NCBI GenBank assembly: GCA_029941315.1
Contig: JAPYQE010000001.1
Location: 30,919 to 94,918, forward strand
DNA length: 64,000 nucleotides
Direction: 5' to 3'
Source: GCA-2724215 sp015660315
Lineage (GTDB): Bacteria; Latescibacterota; UBA2968; UBA8231
The notes under the pieces are model-generated. The model did no database searches, was not told the DNA's origin, and saw only the letters and a program-made list of their open reading frames with translations. The translations under genes were made by a program, and so were the position numbers. The stretch's first letter is position 1; each line of letters opens with the position of its first letter. Of this stretch, positions 8,685 through 17,738 are shown piece after piece.

Positions 8685-10387
8685 AAATGGTGGTGAGATC
8701 TAACTCGGCTAATCCGATCTACTGGGCTCTTTTGTCGCTAGTGACGATGGCTTGTTCGCAATCCGGGGTAGAGGATTCGTCTCCAGCGCCTGCGGAGTAT
8801 CTTGTTTCGACGGCAGTTGTCAAGACACCCTTCGTGGATAAGGCGGCGGCCTTGAACTTGACGCGTATCCACACCGGCGGCGGTCCCGAGAAGCGCTATA
8901 TCGTCGAAGCGAAAGGCGGTGGTGCGGCGTTGTTTGACGCCGAGGGCGATGGAGACCTCGATATCTATTGGGTCAACGGTGCACCATTGGCGACTCCGGG
9001 TCTCGGCGGGGGCAACGCGCTCTATCGCAACGACGGAGAGGTTGGTTTTGTCGATATCGCCGCGGCGGCCGGGGTGGAGGGCCATGGCTGGGGCATGGGG
9101 GCGCTGAGCGCCGACTACGACAACGACGGCGACCAGGATCTCTATATCACCTGTCTGCGAGATAATATCCTCTATCGCAATGACGGGCGGGGTCGATTCG
9201 CCGACCAGACTGAGCAGGCGGGGGTCGCGATGCCCTTATGGAGCACCGGCGCTGCGATGGGCGATGCCGATCTCGACGGGGATCTGGACTTATATGTGGC
9301 GAATTATGTCGAATTCTCCGTGGACGAAATTCGGCCTTTGGGGACCCAGTGGAAGGGCCGGGATGTTTTTATCGGTCCGTTGAGTTTACCGGCCTCCCCT
9401 GACGTATTGTACCGCAACGAGGGCGACGGGACTTTTGCGGATATGACGGGGGCGAGCGGCATCGGCCGGCACGAGCCAGGTTATGGTTTCGGGGTGCTCT
9501 TCGTTGATCTCGACGACGACGGCGACCAGGATCTATATATCGCCAACGATTCGACGCCCAATTTCCTCTATCGCAATACGGGGGATGGTACCTTCGTCGA
9601 GGTCGGACTGCGAGCGAATGCCGCTTTCAATGAAATGGGGCTGGCGCAAGCGGGCATGGGCGTCGCGTGGGGTGATTACGACGGCGATGGCGACGGAGAT
9701 TTGTTCGTCACCAATTTCGAGGACGATTACAATACGCTTTATCGGAACGCGGGCGGCACCTTTACCGATATGAGTTTTGCCGTCGGTCTCGGACGGGTCA
9801 GCCTGCCCTATGTGGGATTCGGGGCGGTTTTCCTCGATTACGACAACGACGCCGACCAGGATCTTTTTGTCGCCAACGGCCATGTCTACCCCCAGATCGA
9901 GAGCCCTGACGGTAGCGCGAACTACCCCCAAAAGAATCATCTTTTCGCCAATGACGGGGGGCGGTTTAATCTGGTCGATCCGGTAGTGGGACCGGAAATG
10001 GGGGCAGCGGTCAGCCGCGGGGCGGTAGCCGGGGACTTCGACGATGATGGTCGTTTGGATCTGTTTGTCACCAATCTCAACGGCCGCCCCTCGTTGCTGT
10101 ATAACAACACCGAGACGGGACACCACTGGCTCGGTGTGTATCTGCGCGGCCATACGCAGAATCGCGAGGGGGTCGGGGCCAGGGTCTTTGTGTGGAGCGA
10201 AGGGCGACGGCAAAGGCGGGACGTGCTTTGCGGCGAGAGTTTCCTCGGTAGCGGCGATCGGCGTCTGCACTTTGGTTTGGCGGCGGGCTCGGCCGACTCG
10301 CTGCACGTCTATTGGCCCGGTGGCGCGCTACAGCGGGTAAGCGATTTGCCTTTGGACAGCTATGTATTGGTTGTACAGGAACAATAA
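8681..10387 (+). CDS. CRTAC1-family FG-GAP/ASPIC-UnbV lipoprotein
   Basis: 568 aa. The start overlaps the stop of the preceding gene (ATGA at 8681). The signal sequence ends in VTMACSQSG, a lipoprotein-type cleavage site with Cys about residue 25. Seven Asp-rich propeller motifs follow (LFDAEGDGDLDIYW, SADYDNDGDQDLYI, MGDADLDGDLDLYV, FVDLDDDGDQDLYI, WGDYDGDGDGDLFV, FLDYDNDADQDLFV, AGDFDDDGRLDLFV), then an ASPIC/UnbV domain (QNREGVGARVFVWSEGRR to the end). The WKGRDVFIGPLSLP insert resembles those of the genes at 2773 and 5586, so these three are close paralogues. Likely exposed on the outer membrane. Function unknown. Confidence 0.88.
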   Translation: MKMVVRSNSANPIYWALLSLVTMACSQSGVEDSSPAPAEYLVSTAVVKTPFVDKAAALNLTRIHTGGGPEKRYIVEAKGGGAALFDAEGDGDLDIYWVNGAPLATPGLGGGNALYRNDGEVGFVDIAAAAGVEGHGWGMGALSADYDNDGDQDLYITCLRDNILYRNDGRGRFADQTEQAGVAMPLWSTGAAMGDADLDGDLDLYVANYVEFSVDEIRPLGTQWKGRDVFIGPLSLPASPDVLYRNEGDGTFADMTGASGIGRHEPGYGFGVLFVDLDDDGDQDLYIANDSTPNFLYRNTGDGTFVEVGLRANAAFNEMGLAQAGMGVAWGDYDGDGDGDLFVTNFEDDYNTLYRNAGGTFTDMSFAVGLGRVSLPYVGFGAVFLDYDNDADQDLFVANGHVYPQIESPDGSANYPQKNHLFANDGGRFNLVDPVVGPEMGAAVSRGAVAGDFDDDGRLDLFVTNLNGRPSLLYNNTETGHHWLGVYLRGHTQNREGVGARVFVWSEGRRQRRDVLCGESFLGSGDRRLHFGLAAGSADSLHVYWPGGALQRVSDLPLDSYVLVVQEQ

Positions 10388-10475
10388 AGGCTTTGCGCGG
10401 GTATCGAAGGGCAGCAGTCTACGGGACTGGTGGGCGTTTGTATCGCTGGTGTGTTTTCGTCGCGATCCACCGTGC

Positions 10476-11147
10476 TCAATGGCTCAGTGCCCACACCGCG
10501 ATATTGGCGCCCATTTTAAGCGCGTTCAATCGTTTACCCTCCGGGTCGTCGTGCACGTGGGGGTCTTCCCAGCCATCGCCCAAATCCGCCTCATAAGTAT
10601 AGAGTACGGCTAATCGCTCTTCGATGAAAAGACCGAGCGCTTGCGGTCTTTTGCCGTCGTGCTCGTGAACTTTGGGCAGGCCTTCGGTCAATTCAAAATG
10701 ACAGTGGAAAAGCGGGTGCTCCGCCGGAAGTTCGACCCATGCGGCATTGCGGAAGACCTTGTGCATTTCACGGCGGAAGGATTTGTCCATGCCGTAGTTG
10801 TCGTCGGCGTGCAAAAAACCGCCGCTTTCGAGATAGTGCCTGAGCCGGGTCACTTCTTCGGCGCTGAAGTCGATGTTTCCGTGTCCCGTCATATAGATAT
10901 AAGGGAAGGAAAAAAGCTCCTCGTCCATGATCGCGACCTGTGCTTCTTCTTCGGCGGCGTCGATCTGGGTGTTTTCTTTGAGGAAGCGCAACAGGTTGGG
11001 TAGTGAGGAGGGGTCGCTATACCAGTCGCCGCCGCCATTGTATTGCAGGCGGGCGATGGTGAACAGGGGGGGCGTCAAGGACTGCGCCTGGCTCGCCGCC
11101 GGAGCGAGGCCAGCGGCGAGCCAGAGGATAAGAATAATACGGTGCAT
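10476..11147 (-). CDS. DUF4159-domain exported protein
   Basis: 223 aa. Signal peptide about residues 1-22 (LILWLAAGLAPAASQAQ). The remainder matches DUF4159: FTIARLQYNGGGDWYSDPSS, FSFPYIYMTGHGNIDFSAEE, YLESGGFLHADDNYGMD, RREMHKVF, and a C-terminal GANIAVWALSH. DUF4159 proteins occur near MoxR-ATPase/vWA-type systems in other bacteria, but no such genes are here. It begins 4 bp after the upstream propeller gene and is probably co-transcribed with it and with priA/rodZ/maf/dtd further upstream. The fold is related to glutamine-amidotransferase-like domains; no clear nucleophile is identifiable. Function unknown. Confidence 0.82.
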   Translation of the reverse strand: MHRIILILWLAAGLAPAASQAQSLTPPLFTIARLQYNGGGDWYSDPSSLPNLLRFLKENTQIDAAEEEAQVAIMDEELFSFPYIYMTGHGNIDFSAEEVTRLRHYLESGGFLHADDNYGMDKSFRREMHKVFRNAAWVELPAEHPLFHCHFELTEGLPKVHEHDGKRPQALGLFIEERLAVLYTYEADLGDGWEDPHVHDDPEGKRLNALKMGANIAVWALSH

Positions 11148-11151
11148 GAGC

Positions 11152-13368
11152 CTAGCGATTGTCGATCACGGCGAATTTCCCCTTGGCCGAGTTGCCGGTT
11201 TCGTCTTGGGCGAAGAAGAAATAAATGCCCGAGCCGACGAGGCCCCTGTCCGTGCCTTCGGCGCCGTTCAAGCCGTCCCAAGTCACCGTGCCTTGGCCGG
11301 GTATGCCCTCGATGCGGCGTACTAGTTGACCGGCGGCGGTGAAGATTTGCACTGTGGCGCCCAAGGGCAGATCCGTGAAAGTCATGGTTGCGCCGAACCT
11401 GCCGATCAGGAAGGGGTTGGGGTAGGTCTGGGCTTTTAGCGCGGTGCCCCCTGTTTTGCCGCCGATCTGCAGGCGGCTCATGCCGTCGAGGGTGCCGATC
11501 CACAACTCGCCTTCTTCCGCGTCAAAGAAAAGCGAGTTGATGCGGTTGTCGACCAGACCGCTATTGGAGGTATTGAGGACGAATTCGACCAGCCCCGACG
11601 TGCCGATGCGCGCTAGCCCGTCCTCGGTACCGACCCAGATATTGCCGCGATCGTCTTCGGCGAGGGCCGTAGTCACGCCGGTCGGCAGGCCGTTGAGGGT
11701 ATTGTAGACGGTCCAGCTTTCTACTGTAAAATGCTCGTCCTCGCGGTTGTAGATGCCGCGCATGGCGTTGAGCCCGCTATCGGTGGCGGTCCAGATGCGG
11801 CCGGAGTGGTCGGCGAGGATGTCACTGACGCGGTCGCTGCTCAGATCGGGCTGGGTGAGGGTATTGAAGGTGACGCCTGATTCGTCGCCGAGTTCGAAGG
11901 GTGTGCCGCCGTCATCAAAGAGGATAAAGCCGTCGCGGGGTGTGGCGATCCACTTCAGACGGTCGGGGCCGATGTCTATTTTGCCGATATCGCGCGGTGC
12001 CTTGATCGTCCCTTGGTCGTAGAGCATGGTTTGTTGGGGTCGCCAACCGTCCATGACGACCAAGCCGACCAGTACGGTACCGATCCACATCAGCCCTTCG
12101 TCATCGCGTTCGATATCGCTGACGGCGACAAAAGAGCCGCCGTCAATGCCTTCGAACGCGGAGTTACCGGCGTTGAGACGACGCCAGGTACCCGTGGAGT
12201 CGCGCACATCGACGCCCCGGCCCCAATTGCCGACCCACAGCAAGCCGTTCGCATCTGTTTCGACGGAGGTGACATTCTCGTTGGATAGGTTGGTGGCGAG
12301 GTTGTGGGTGTCCCAACCTTCGCCATCATACTCGTAGACTCCATAGGCGTCCAGGTTGTCCTTCGGCACCGAGGCCACCCAGATATGGCCGTCGGCAGTT
12401 TTGGTGATATCAAAAAAGAAATTTCCGGCCGGTTCGCGCGGTGGCGGCGGTGGGTCGGCGCCGATAACGCGCAAGCCGCTGGAACTGGCGACCCACATCG
12501 GGCCCTCGCTGTCCGAAAGGTCGGCGGCGTTGCTGATATTGCGGGCGGTGATCCGCCGCCAACCGAGGATCCTGTCGCGGTGGAGGATGCGGCCATCCCT
12601 GGTCCCGCCGGTGAGGTTGCCGGACAAGAGACCCAATGAGATAACGTCGACGCCGGAGTGGTCCTGTTCGGGGCGGTTGAATTCCGGTAGCATATGCCAG
12701 ACGCTGCGTGCCGAGGCGATAAAGAGCGTGTCGTTGTGGACCAGCATGTCGTGGACTTGGCCCAATAGCGTCGAAGTCCGCCAACTGTTGGGGTCCTGGA
12801 GATTGGGTTGCTCCAGATTGGCCCAGGCGAGTCCGTTGACGGTGCCGACCCACAGGTGGCCGGCAAAAACCTTGATCGCTTTGATCTCGCTGTCCTTGGG
12901 CATGCGTCCGAGTTGGCGGTAGGTCTCCTTGACCTCTTCCTTGTCGGTGAGGAAGACACTGACGCCGCGTTCGCTGCCGACGTAGATGCGGTCCTCATGG
13001 GGTTCGAGCGCATTGATGCCGAGACTCAAGAAGTCGAAGAAGGGCGGGTCGAAACGTTCTTCCGCGGGGCGGTAGCGACTCAACCCCTGAAAGAGGGTGC
13101 CAAACCAGATATGGCCATTGCGGTCGGCGGCGATGCTGGATATGCGGTTGCCGGGCAGGCCGTCGAGGCGGGTGAAACGGTTATAGGCCTTTGTCTCCAG
13201 GTCGTAGCGCAGGACGCCGCCGTTGGTGGTGGACCATACCGCGTTTCCGTAGACCAAGAGGCGGTTGACGCTGCGCATACTAGTAAAGGCTTGCCATTCG
13301 GCACCGGAGAGTTGCGCGCCGGCGGGCAGGGCTAATAACAAGAGTGGAACGAATCTGAGCAGGAACAT
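11152..13368 (-). CDS. Secreted two-component-regulator-type propeller protein with FlgD/T9SS-like C-terminal domain
   Basis: 738 aa. Signal peptide about 1-18 (FVPLLLLALPAGAQ). Repeated Reg_prop-type blades run through the protein (ISSIAADRNGHIWFGTLFQG, VSDIERDDEGLMWIGT, VSDILADHSGRIWTATDSGL, TTALAEDDRGNIWVGTEDGL), the kind found as the sensor part of hybrid two-component systems, but here there is no transmembrane or kinase part. The last 85 residues (YPNPF motif, TVQIFTAAGQLVRRIEG, GLVGSGIYFFFAQDE) resemble FlgD-Ig or type IX secretion C-terminal domains, which act as export/anchoring tags in Bacteroidota-like bacteria. Lies 16 bp downstream of priA and 4 bp upstream of the DUF4159 gene. 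Ligand and role unknown; no T9SS core genes are visible in the window. Confidence 0.82.
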   Translation of the reverse strand: MFLLRFVPLLLLALPAGAQLSGAEWQAFTSMRSVNRLLVYGNAVWSTTNGGVLRYDLETKAYNRFTRLDGLPGNRISSIAADRNGHIWFGTLFQGLSRYRPAEERFDPPFFDFLSLGINALEPHEDRIYVGSERGVSVFLTDKEEVKETYRQLGRMPKDSEIKAIKVFAGHLWVGTVNGLAWANLEQPNLQDPNSWRTSTLLGQVHDMLVHNDTLFIASARSVWHMLPEFNRPEQDHSGVDVISLGLLSGNLTGGTRDGRILHRDRILGWRRITARNISNAADLSDSEGPMWVASSSGLRVIGADPPPPPREPAGNFFFDITKTADGHIWVASVPKDNLDAYGVYEYDGEGWDTHNLATNLSNENVTSVETDANGLLWVGNWGRGVDVRDSTGTWRRLNAGNSAFEGIDGGSFVAVSDIERDDEGLMWIGTVLVGLVVMDGWRPQQTMLYDQGTIKAPRDIGKIDIGPDRLKWIATPRDGFILFDDGGTPFELGDESGVTFNTLTQPDLSSDRVSDILADHSGRIWTATDSGLNAMRGIYNREDEHFTVESWTVYNTLNGLPTGVTTALAEDDRGNIWVGTEDGLARIGTSGLVEFVLNTSNSGLVDNRINSLFFDAEEGELWIGTLDGMSRLQIGGKTGGTALKAQTYPNPFLIGRFGATMTFTDLPLGATVQIFTAAGQLVRRIEGIPGQGTVTWDGLNGAEGTDRGLVGSGIYFFFAQDETGNSAKGKFAVIDNR

Positions 13369-13384
13369 AGGTCTTTAGGTCTCC

Positions 13385-15841
13385 CTACATCATGGTCAGG
13401 GGGTCGACGTTGATGGCAAAAGTGGTCGCGTGGTTTTTGGCCGTTTCGCGCATGGTCGGTAGCGCGCCGGCGACTAGCTGGTGTAGGTGGTGGACCGATT
13501 CGCCGCGCAATAGCGCCTGCCAGCGGAAGTGGCCGCGCAGGCGGGCTAATGGCGCGGGGCCGGGGCCGAGCAGCAGTGCGTGTTGGTCCAAACCCCGGCG
13601 CAGGGCAGCGACGCCCTGTTGCGCGGCCTTGGTGACTTCGTCTTCGTCTGTGCCGCGCCAGCGGAAGACCATCAGGCGGCCAAAGGGCGGAAAGCCAGAT
13701 TGGCGGCGCTCTTCGAGTTCGCGCTCGGAAAATGCCGCGTAATCTTGGCGCGAGGCCGAACGCAGCGCCTGGTCATCGGGCAATAAGGTCTGGATGACCA
13801 CTTCGCCGGGGGTCTGTCCGCGACCAGAACGGCCGGCGACCTGGGTCAAGAGCTGGAAGGTGCGTTCGGCGGCGCGGAAATCGGGCATATGCATGCCGGT
13901 ATCGGCGGAAATGACGCCGACGAGCGTGACTTCGGGGAAGTCCAGGCCTTTGGCCACCATCTGGGTACCGAGCAGCACGTCGGCTTCGCCGTGGCGGAAG
14001 CGTTCGACCAACTCGTCGTGCGCGCCTTTCCAGCCGGTGGTATCGACATCCATGCGGATGACGCGGATGCCTGGGAACTGTTCGAGCAGGGCGCTTTCGA
14101 CCTTTTGCGTGCCGATGCCGTCGAAGCGCAACTCGGCGCTATTGCAGGTCGGGCAAAAAGGCGGTGGTGGGGCCTGGAAGTCGCAGTAGTGGCAGCGGGT
14201 TTCGGGTGCGGTTTCGCTGCGGTGGTAGGTCAGGGTGACGCGGCAGCTCTTGCACTGGACCGACTCGCCGCAGGAGACGCAGGTGATAAAGGGCGAAAAA
14301 CCGCGGCGGTTTTGCAGCAGGACGATTTTCTCACCCCGCTCCAGGCGCTCCTGCATCTTGAGCCGCAATTCGCGCGAGAAAATGGCCCGCTGCTTTTTTT
14401 GGAAGGGCTCGCGTTTCATGTCGACCACCGTTACCTCGGGCAGCGGGCGGTCGTCGACGCGGCGCGGCAAGACGTGCAGGTGGTATTTGCCGGTAGTGGC
14501 GTTCCAATAGGATTCGAGGCTGGGGGTCGCCGAGCCGAGCAAGACCATCGCTTTGGAGCGTTGGCCGCGGATCAGGGCCAGGTCGCGAGCGCTATAACTG
14601 AGCGGGTGGCTGCTGTCGAGGTCTTCTTGTTTGTAGGAGGTGTCGTGCTCCTCGTCGACGACGATCAGGCCTAGATTGTCGACGGGTGCAAGTATTGCCG
14701 AACGGGCTCCGATTACCACGTGTTGCTCGCCACGGCGCAGGCGGCGCCAGGTGTCGTAGCGCTCTCCGGCCGAGAGCTGGCTGTGCAGCACTGCGACCTG
14801 TTCGCCGAAGTGCTCCTTGAAGCGCCGAACCATCTGCCAGGCGAGGGCAATTTCGGGCACGAGGATAATCGAGCCGCGACCGCTCGCCAAAGCCTGCGCG
14901 ACGAGGCGGATATACACCAGGGTCTTGCCCGAGCCGGTGACGCCGTGTAATAAAGCCGGGTAGAAGGAGGTTTTGTCGATTGCGGCCGAAAGCGGGTCGA
15001 GGATCTGCTGTTGGTCAGGGGTCGGCGTTAGATCGGCGGGGGCAGCGCTTTCGATATGGGCAAGAGGGTCGCGCACGACTTCTTCGTCGAAACCTTCGAT
15101 GAGTCCGCGTTGTTCGAGCCCCTTGAGCACCGCGGCGGAAAAACCGGCGGCGATCAGGTCGCGGCGGGCGCTATCCGGGTGCGCGAGCAGGTGGTGCAGG
15201 CAGGAGGCCTGGCGTGGCGCGCGTTTTTCGATTTCGGCAATGGCAGTGCGGGCGGCTTCCTCGTCGGGTAAACGATAACAGCGTTCTTGCAGAGCTCTGG
15301 TGCGCTTGTCATCGAGTACCGGGGCGATTTCAACGTGGCCGGTGCGGCGCAGGGTGCGCAGGCTTTTTTCCAGGCCCTTGCTGCCGAGCCTTCGTTTGAG
15401 GGTGCTGACCTTGAGCGGACCATGCGCGGTGAGTTCGTCGAGAATTTTTGCCGCGAGTTCGTCGTTGTGGTCTTGCTCGGGTGGCGTCTCGCGCAATTGC
15501 ACCAAGCGATTGGAGCTGAGTTTGACACCGGGCGGCAAGGCCGCCATCAGTGCGCTACCGAGCGGGGCGATATAATAGCCGGCCATCCAGCGGCAGACTT
15601 CGACGACCTCGGGGCTGAGTAGCGAGGTGTCGAGGATTTGCACTATATTGCGGATTTTGCCGGGAGAGAGATCGCCGATATCGGCCGGTCCGAGCACGAT
15701 ACCGGTGAGCAGGCGCTGGACCACCGGCACCAACACCAGCGCACCCGGTTGCATTTCGTCGGCGAGTTCGTCGGGGACGCCGTATGTAAGCTCGCGCGCC
15801 AAAGGCGGCGGTAGGGCGACTTCCACATAGTTGCGGGTCAT
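13385..15841 (-). CDS. priA: Primosomal protein N' (replication restart helicase PriA)
   Basis: 818 aa, somewhat longer than the 730 aa of E. coli PriA. N-terminal 3'-DNA-binding domain (residues 1-105), winged-helix region, then superfamily 2 helicase domains: Walker A GVTGSGKT at 300-307, DEEH box at 396-399 (VVDEEHDTSYKQ), motif III GSATPSLES, and GTQMVAKGLDFPEV plus QVAGRSGRG in the second lobe. Paired cysteines between (CVSCGESVQCKSC and CHYCDF...FCPTCNS) form the family's zinc-binding insertion. PriA reloads the replisome at stalled forks. Its start overlaps the rodZ stop by 4 bp (ATGA), within the chain dtd-maf-rodZ-priA. All key motifs are intact. Confidence 0.97.
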   Translation of the reverse strand: MTRNYVEVALPPPLARELTYGVPDELADEMQPGALVLVPVVQRLLTGIVLGPADIGDLSPGKIRNIVQILDTSLLSPEVVEVCRWMAGYYIAPLGSALMAALPPGVKLSSNRLVQLRETPPEQDHNDELAAKILDELTAHGPLKVSTLKRRLGSKGLEKSLRTLRRTGHVEIAPVLDDKRTRALQERCYRLPDEEAARTAIAEIEKRAPRQASCLHHLLAHPDSARRDLIAAGFSAAVLKGLEQRGLIEGFDEEVVRDPLAHIESAAPADLTPTPDQQQILDPLSAAIDKTSFYPALLHGVTGSGKTLVYIRLVAQALASGRGSIILVPEIALAWQMVRRFKEHFGEQVAVLHSQLSAGERYDTWRRLRRGEQHVVIGARSAILAPVDNLGLIVVDEEHDTSYKQEDLDSSHPLSYSARDLALIRGQRSKAMVLLGSATPSLESYWNATTGKYHLHVLPRRVDDRPLPEVTVVDMKREPFQKKQRAIFSRELRLKMQERLERGEKIVLLQNRRGFSPFITCVSCGESVQCKSCRVTLTYHRSETAPETRCHYCDFQAPPPPFCPTCNSAELRFDGIGTQKVESALLEQFPGIRVIRMDVDTTGWKGAHDELVERFRHGEADVLLGTQMVAKGLDFPEVTLVGVISADTGMHMPDFRAAERTFQLLTQVAGRSGRGQTPGEVVIQTLLPDDQALRSASRQDYAAFSERELEERRQSGFPPFGRLMVFRWRGTDEDEVTKAAQQGVAALRRGLDQHALLLGPGPAPLARLRGHFRWQALLRGESVHHLHQLVAGALPTMRETAKNHATTFAINVDPLTMM

Positions 15842-17139
15842 GGCTGTTCGGCAGCGGCATCGCCCGTGAGGGGTGTGAAATTGGGTCCGAGGAATTCGAT
15901 GCCGTCGCTATTGGCGCGGAAGCGCAGCATTTTAGTGGCTTCGCCGAGTTGGCCGTTGCCCAATAGTTCGTTATTTAACCTGTAGCGCAGACCGTGCGCC
16001 CGCCCGGAGAGCACGAGAAAGTGGTCGTCGGCATCAAAGCGTCGGCGCTCGCCGCGCGGGATGATGCCTTGGAATGTGCGTTTGCCGTCCCAGTGGATCT
16101 GTACCCATGTAGAGTCTAAGGCCTCGACTTCGAGTACCAGACCGGAGGACGGCGATAACGGGTCGACTGAAGATGGCTGTTGAGAAGCGCGATCCAGGCC
16201 GATGGGTTGCGCACTGTTGGTGGTGGTGGTACTTGCCTGCTCGATGGGCGGGGTCGCGCTTGGCGCACTCCCACTGAGATCTACGCCTTCGGTCGGTTGC
16301 GCCGGGGCTGTAGTGGCTGCCGGGTCGACGAGTCGGGCTTGTGTGTTGGAGCTTGTATTTGCAGGAGTAGGATCGGTGTTTGTATCGGCGTCGGAATCCG
16401 CGATGCCGATGCTGGAATTCGCTGTAGCAGCAGAGGCAAGGGGCATCGGTTCGATCGCAGGGTCGATGGTATTCGTCAGCGGCGTTTCCTGCACCGCCGC
16501 TTGTGCGTTTTGCTGGGGTGTCGGTCCTTGCTGCGGCGGAGTTTGTGGCGCGGAATTTTCCGTTGATGTGAGATCGCGTTGCTCGACGGCTGGCGGCGGT
16601 TCGCTAGCCGCTGTTGCAAGTGGGGTGGCTATGCGAACCATTTCGGTCGCGGGCTCTTTTCTTTGCTGCTGCACCGGCGATGATTTTACGACGGGTGTCG
16701 GCTCTGGCGGGGGGGCTTGCGCCGTCTTGGGCTTGTCAGAGCCGCCGAAGAATGAGATTGCCAACACGAGTAACAAAAGTGCGCCGACGCCTAATCCGAT
16801 GGTGCGCAGGATAGTGCTAACCGGCGGCAAGGACAGTCGGGGGCCAGTGATCGCCGTACTCACTGGCTGCACGGAAACCGGGGTAGGAGCAATGGCTGGG
16901 CCATACTCTTGGTTGAAGCGGCCGATGAGCGGTTCGGCGTCTAGAGCTAGGTATTCGGCGTAGGCCTGCAGGGCCATGCGGGCAAAGACCGGCTCAATAA
17001 TATCTAAGTGGTCGTTTTCCATCCCTTGCAGGACGGGCAGGCTGATGCCGGTTTGGCGATATACCGTGTCGATGTCGAGTCCGCGTTGTTCGCGCGCGGC
17101 GCGTAGGATCTGCGATATGCTTTGCTGCTCTTCGCTCAT
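15838..17139 (-). CDS. RodZ-like helix-turn-helix/DUF4115 membrane protein
   Basis: 433 aa. Residues about 7-75 are the HTH_25-type domain (ISQILRAAREQRGLDIDTVY, ISLPVLQGMENDHLDII). One transmembrane segment lies near 110-128 (GLGVGALLLLVLAISFF). A long Thr/Pro/Ala/Gln-rich linker runs to about residue 325. The C-terminal DUF4115 domain (LEVEALDSTWVQIHWDG, IPRGERRRFDADDHFLVLSG) is periplasmic in RodZ. RodZ links MreB to the elongation machinery in rod-shaped cells; mreB is not in this window. 4-bp overlaps on both sides (maf stop/rodZ start and rodZ stop/priA start). The domain order is that of RodZ; whether it shapes the cell here is inferred. Confidence 0.88.
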   Translation of the reverse strand: MSEEQQSISQILRAAREQRGLDIDTVYRQTGISLPVLQGMENDHLDIIEPVFARMALQAYAEYLALDAEPLIGRFNQEYGPAIAPTPVSVQPVSTAITGPRLSLPPVSTILRTIGLGVGALLLLVLAISFFGGSDKPKTAQAPPPEPTPVVKSSPVQQQRKEPATEMVRIATPLATAASEPPPAVEQRDLTSTENSAPQTPPQQGPTPQQNAQAAVQETPLTNTIDPAIEPMPLASAATANSSIGIADSDADTNTDPTPANTSSNTQARLVDPAATTAPAQPTEGVDLSGSAPSATPPIEQASTTTTNSAQPIGLDRASQQPSSVDPLSPSSGLVLEVEALDSTWVQIHWDGKRTFQGIIPRGERRRFDADDHFLVLSGRAHGLRYRLNNELLGNGQLGEATKMLRFRANSDGIEFLGPNFTPLTGDAAAEQP

Positions 17140-17738
17140 TTTTTCGTCTTGTCGTTCAGATGATATCCCGCCGAGCCCAATAGGGCGCAGAGACGGGATA
17201 GGGGAAGGCCTACCACATTATAATAACAACCTTCGATGCGTTCAATAAATCGGGCGCCCAAACCCTGTATGCCATAGGCACCGGCTTTGTCGAGCGGTTC
17301 GTCGCTTTTGACATAGGCTGCGACATCGTCGGCGGTAAAGGCGTTCATCGAAACCTGGGTGCAAACGGCTTCGCATAACAGTTCTTGGTTCCATCCTAGG
17401 GCCAGGCCTGTATACACCGAATGGACCCGTCCCGAGAGGCGCGCGAGCATCGCGGCGGCTTCGGTGGCGTCTGCGGGTTTGCCCAAGATGGCGTCGTCGA
17501 GGCATACGATGGTGTCGGCGCCGATGACAATCGCGTCTTCAGCTTGGCCGCGCGATGCGAGCAGGTTCATGACAGCACGGGCTTTGGCGCTGGCCGATTC
17601 GATCGCGTAGTCGGAGGGAACCGAAGTTGCGGGTATCGGTTCTTCTTCGGGGCTGGGGATGATTTCGCAAGGCAATTCGAGTTGGCGCATAAGATCCGCG
17701 CGCCGGGGCGAGCCCGAGCCGAGAATTAGGCGTTTCAC
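17136..17738 (-). CDS. maf: Maf-family nucleotide pyrophosphatase
   Basis: 200 aa from a GTG at 17738. This start is chosen because it makes a GTGA overlap with the dtd stop and places the conserved N-terminal LILGSGSPRRADLMRQL immediately after the start; the open frame extends upstream through dtd but that part is not Maf-like. Family motifs: GSGSPRR (phosphate binding), IVIGADTIVCLDD and LGKPADATEAAAMLARLSG, and KAGAYGIQGLGARFIERIEG. Maf proteins hydrolyse non-canonical or modified nucleoside triphosphates such as dTTP/UTP or methylated GTP, preventing their incorporation. Coupled at both ends to dtd and rodZ. Confidence 0.93.
   Translation of the reverse strand: MKRLILGSGSPRRADLMRQLELPCEIIPSPEEEPIPATSVPSDYAIESASAKARAVMNLLASRGQAEDAIVIGADTIVCLDDAILGKPADATEAAAMLARLSGRVHSVYTGLALGWNQELLCEAVCTQVSMNAFTADDVAAYVKSDEPLDKAGAYGIQGLGARFIERIEGCYYNVVGLPLSRLCALLGSAGYHLNDKTKK

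Noticed and set aside
9533..10306. 257-codon minus-strand frame opposite the CRTAC1 gene at 8681
   Set aside because: The Asp-rich FG-GAP repeats on the plus strand produce long open frames opposite them; no start or family.
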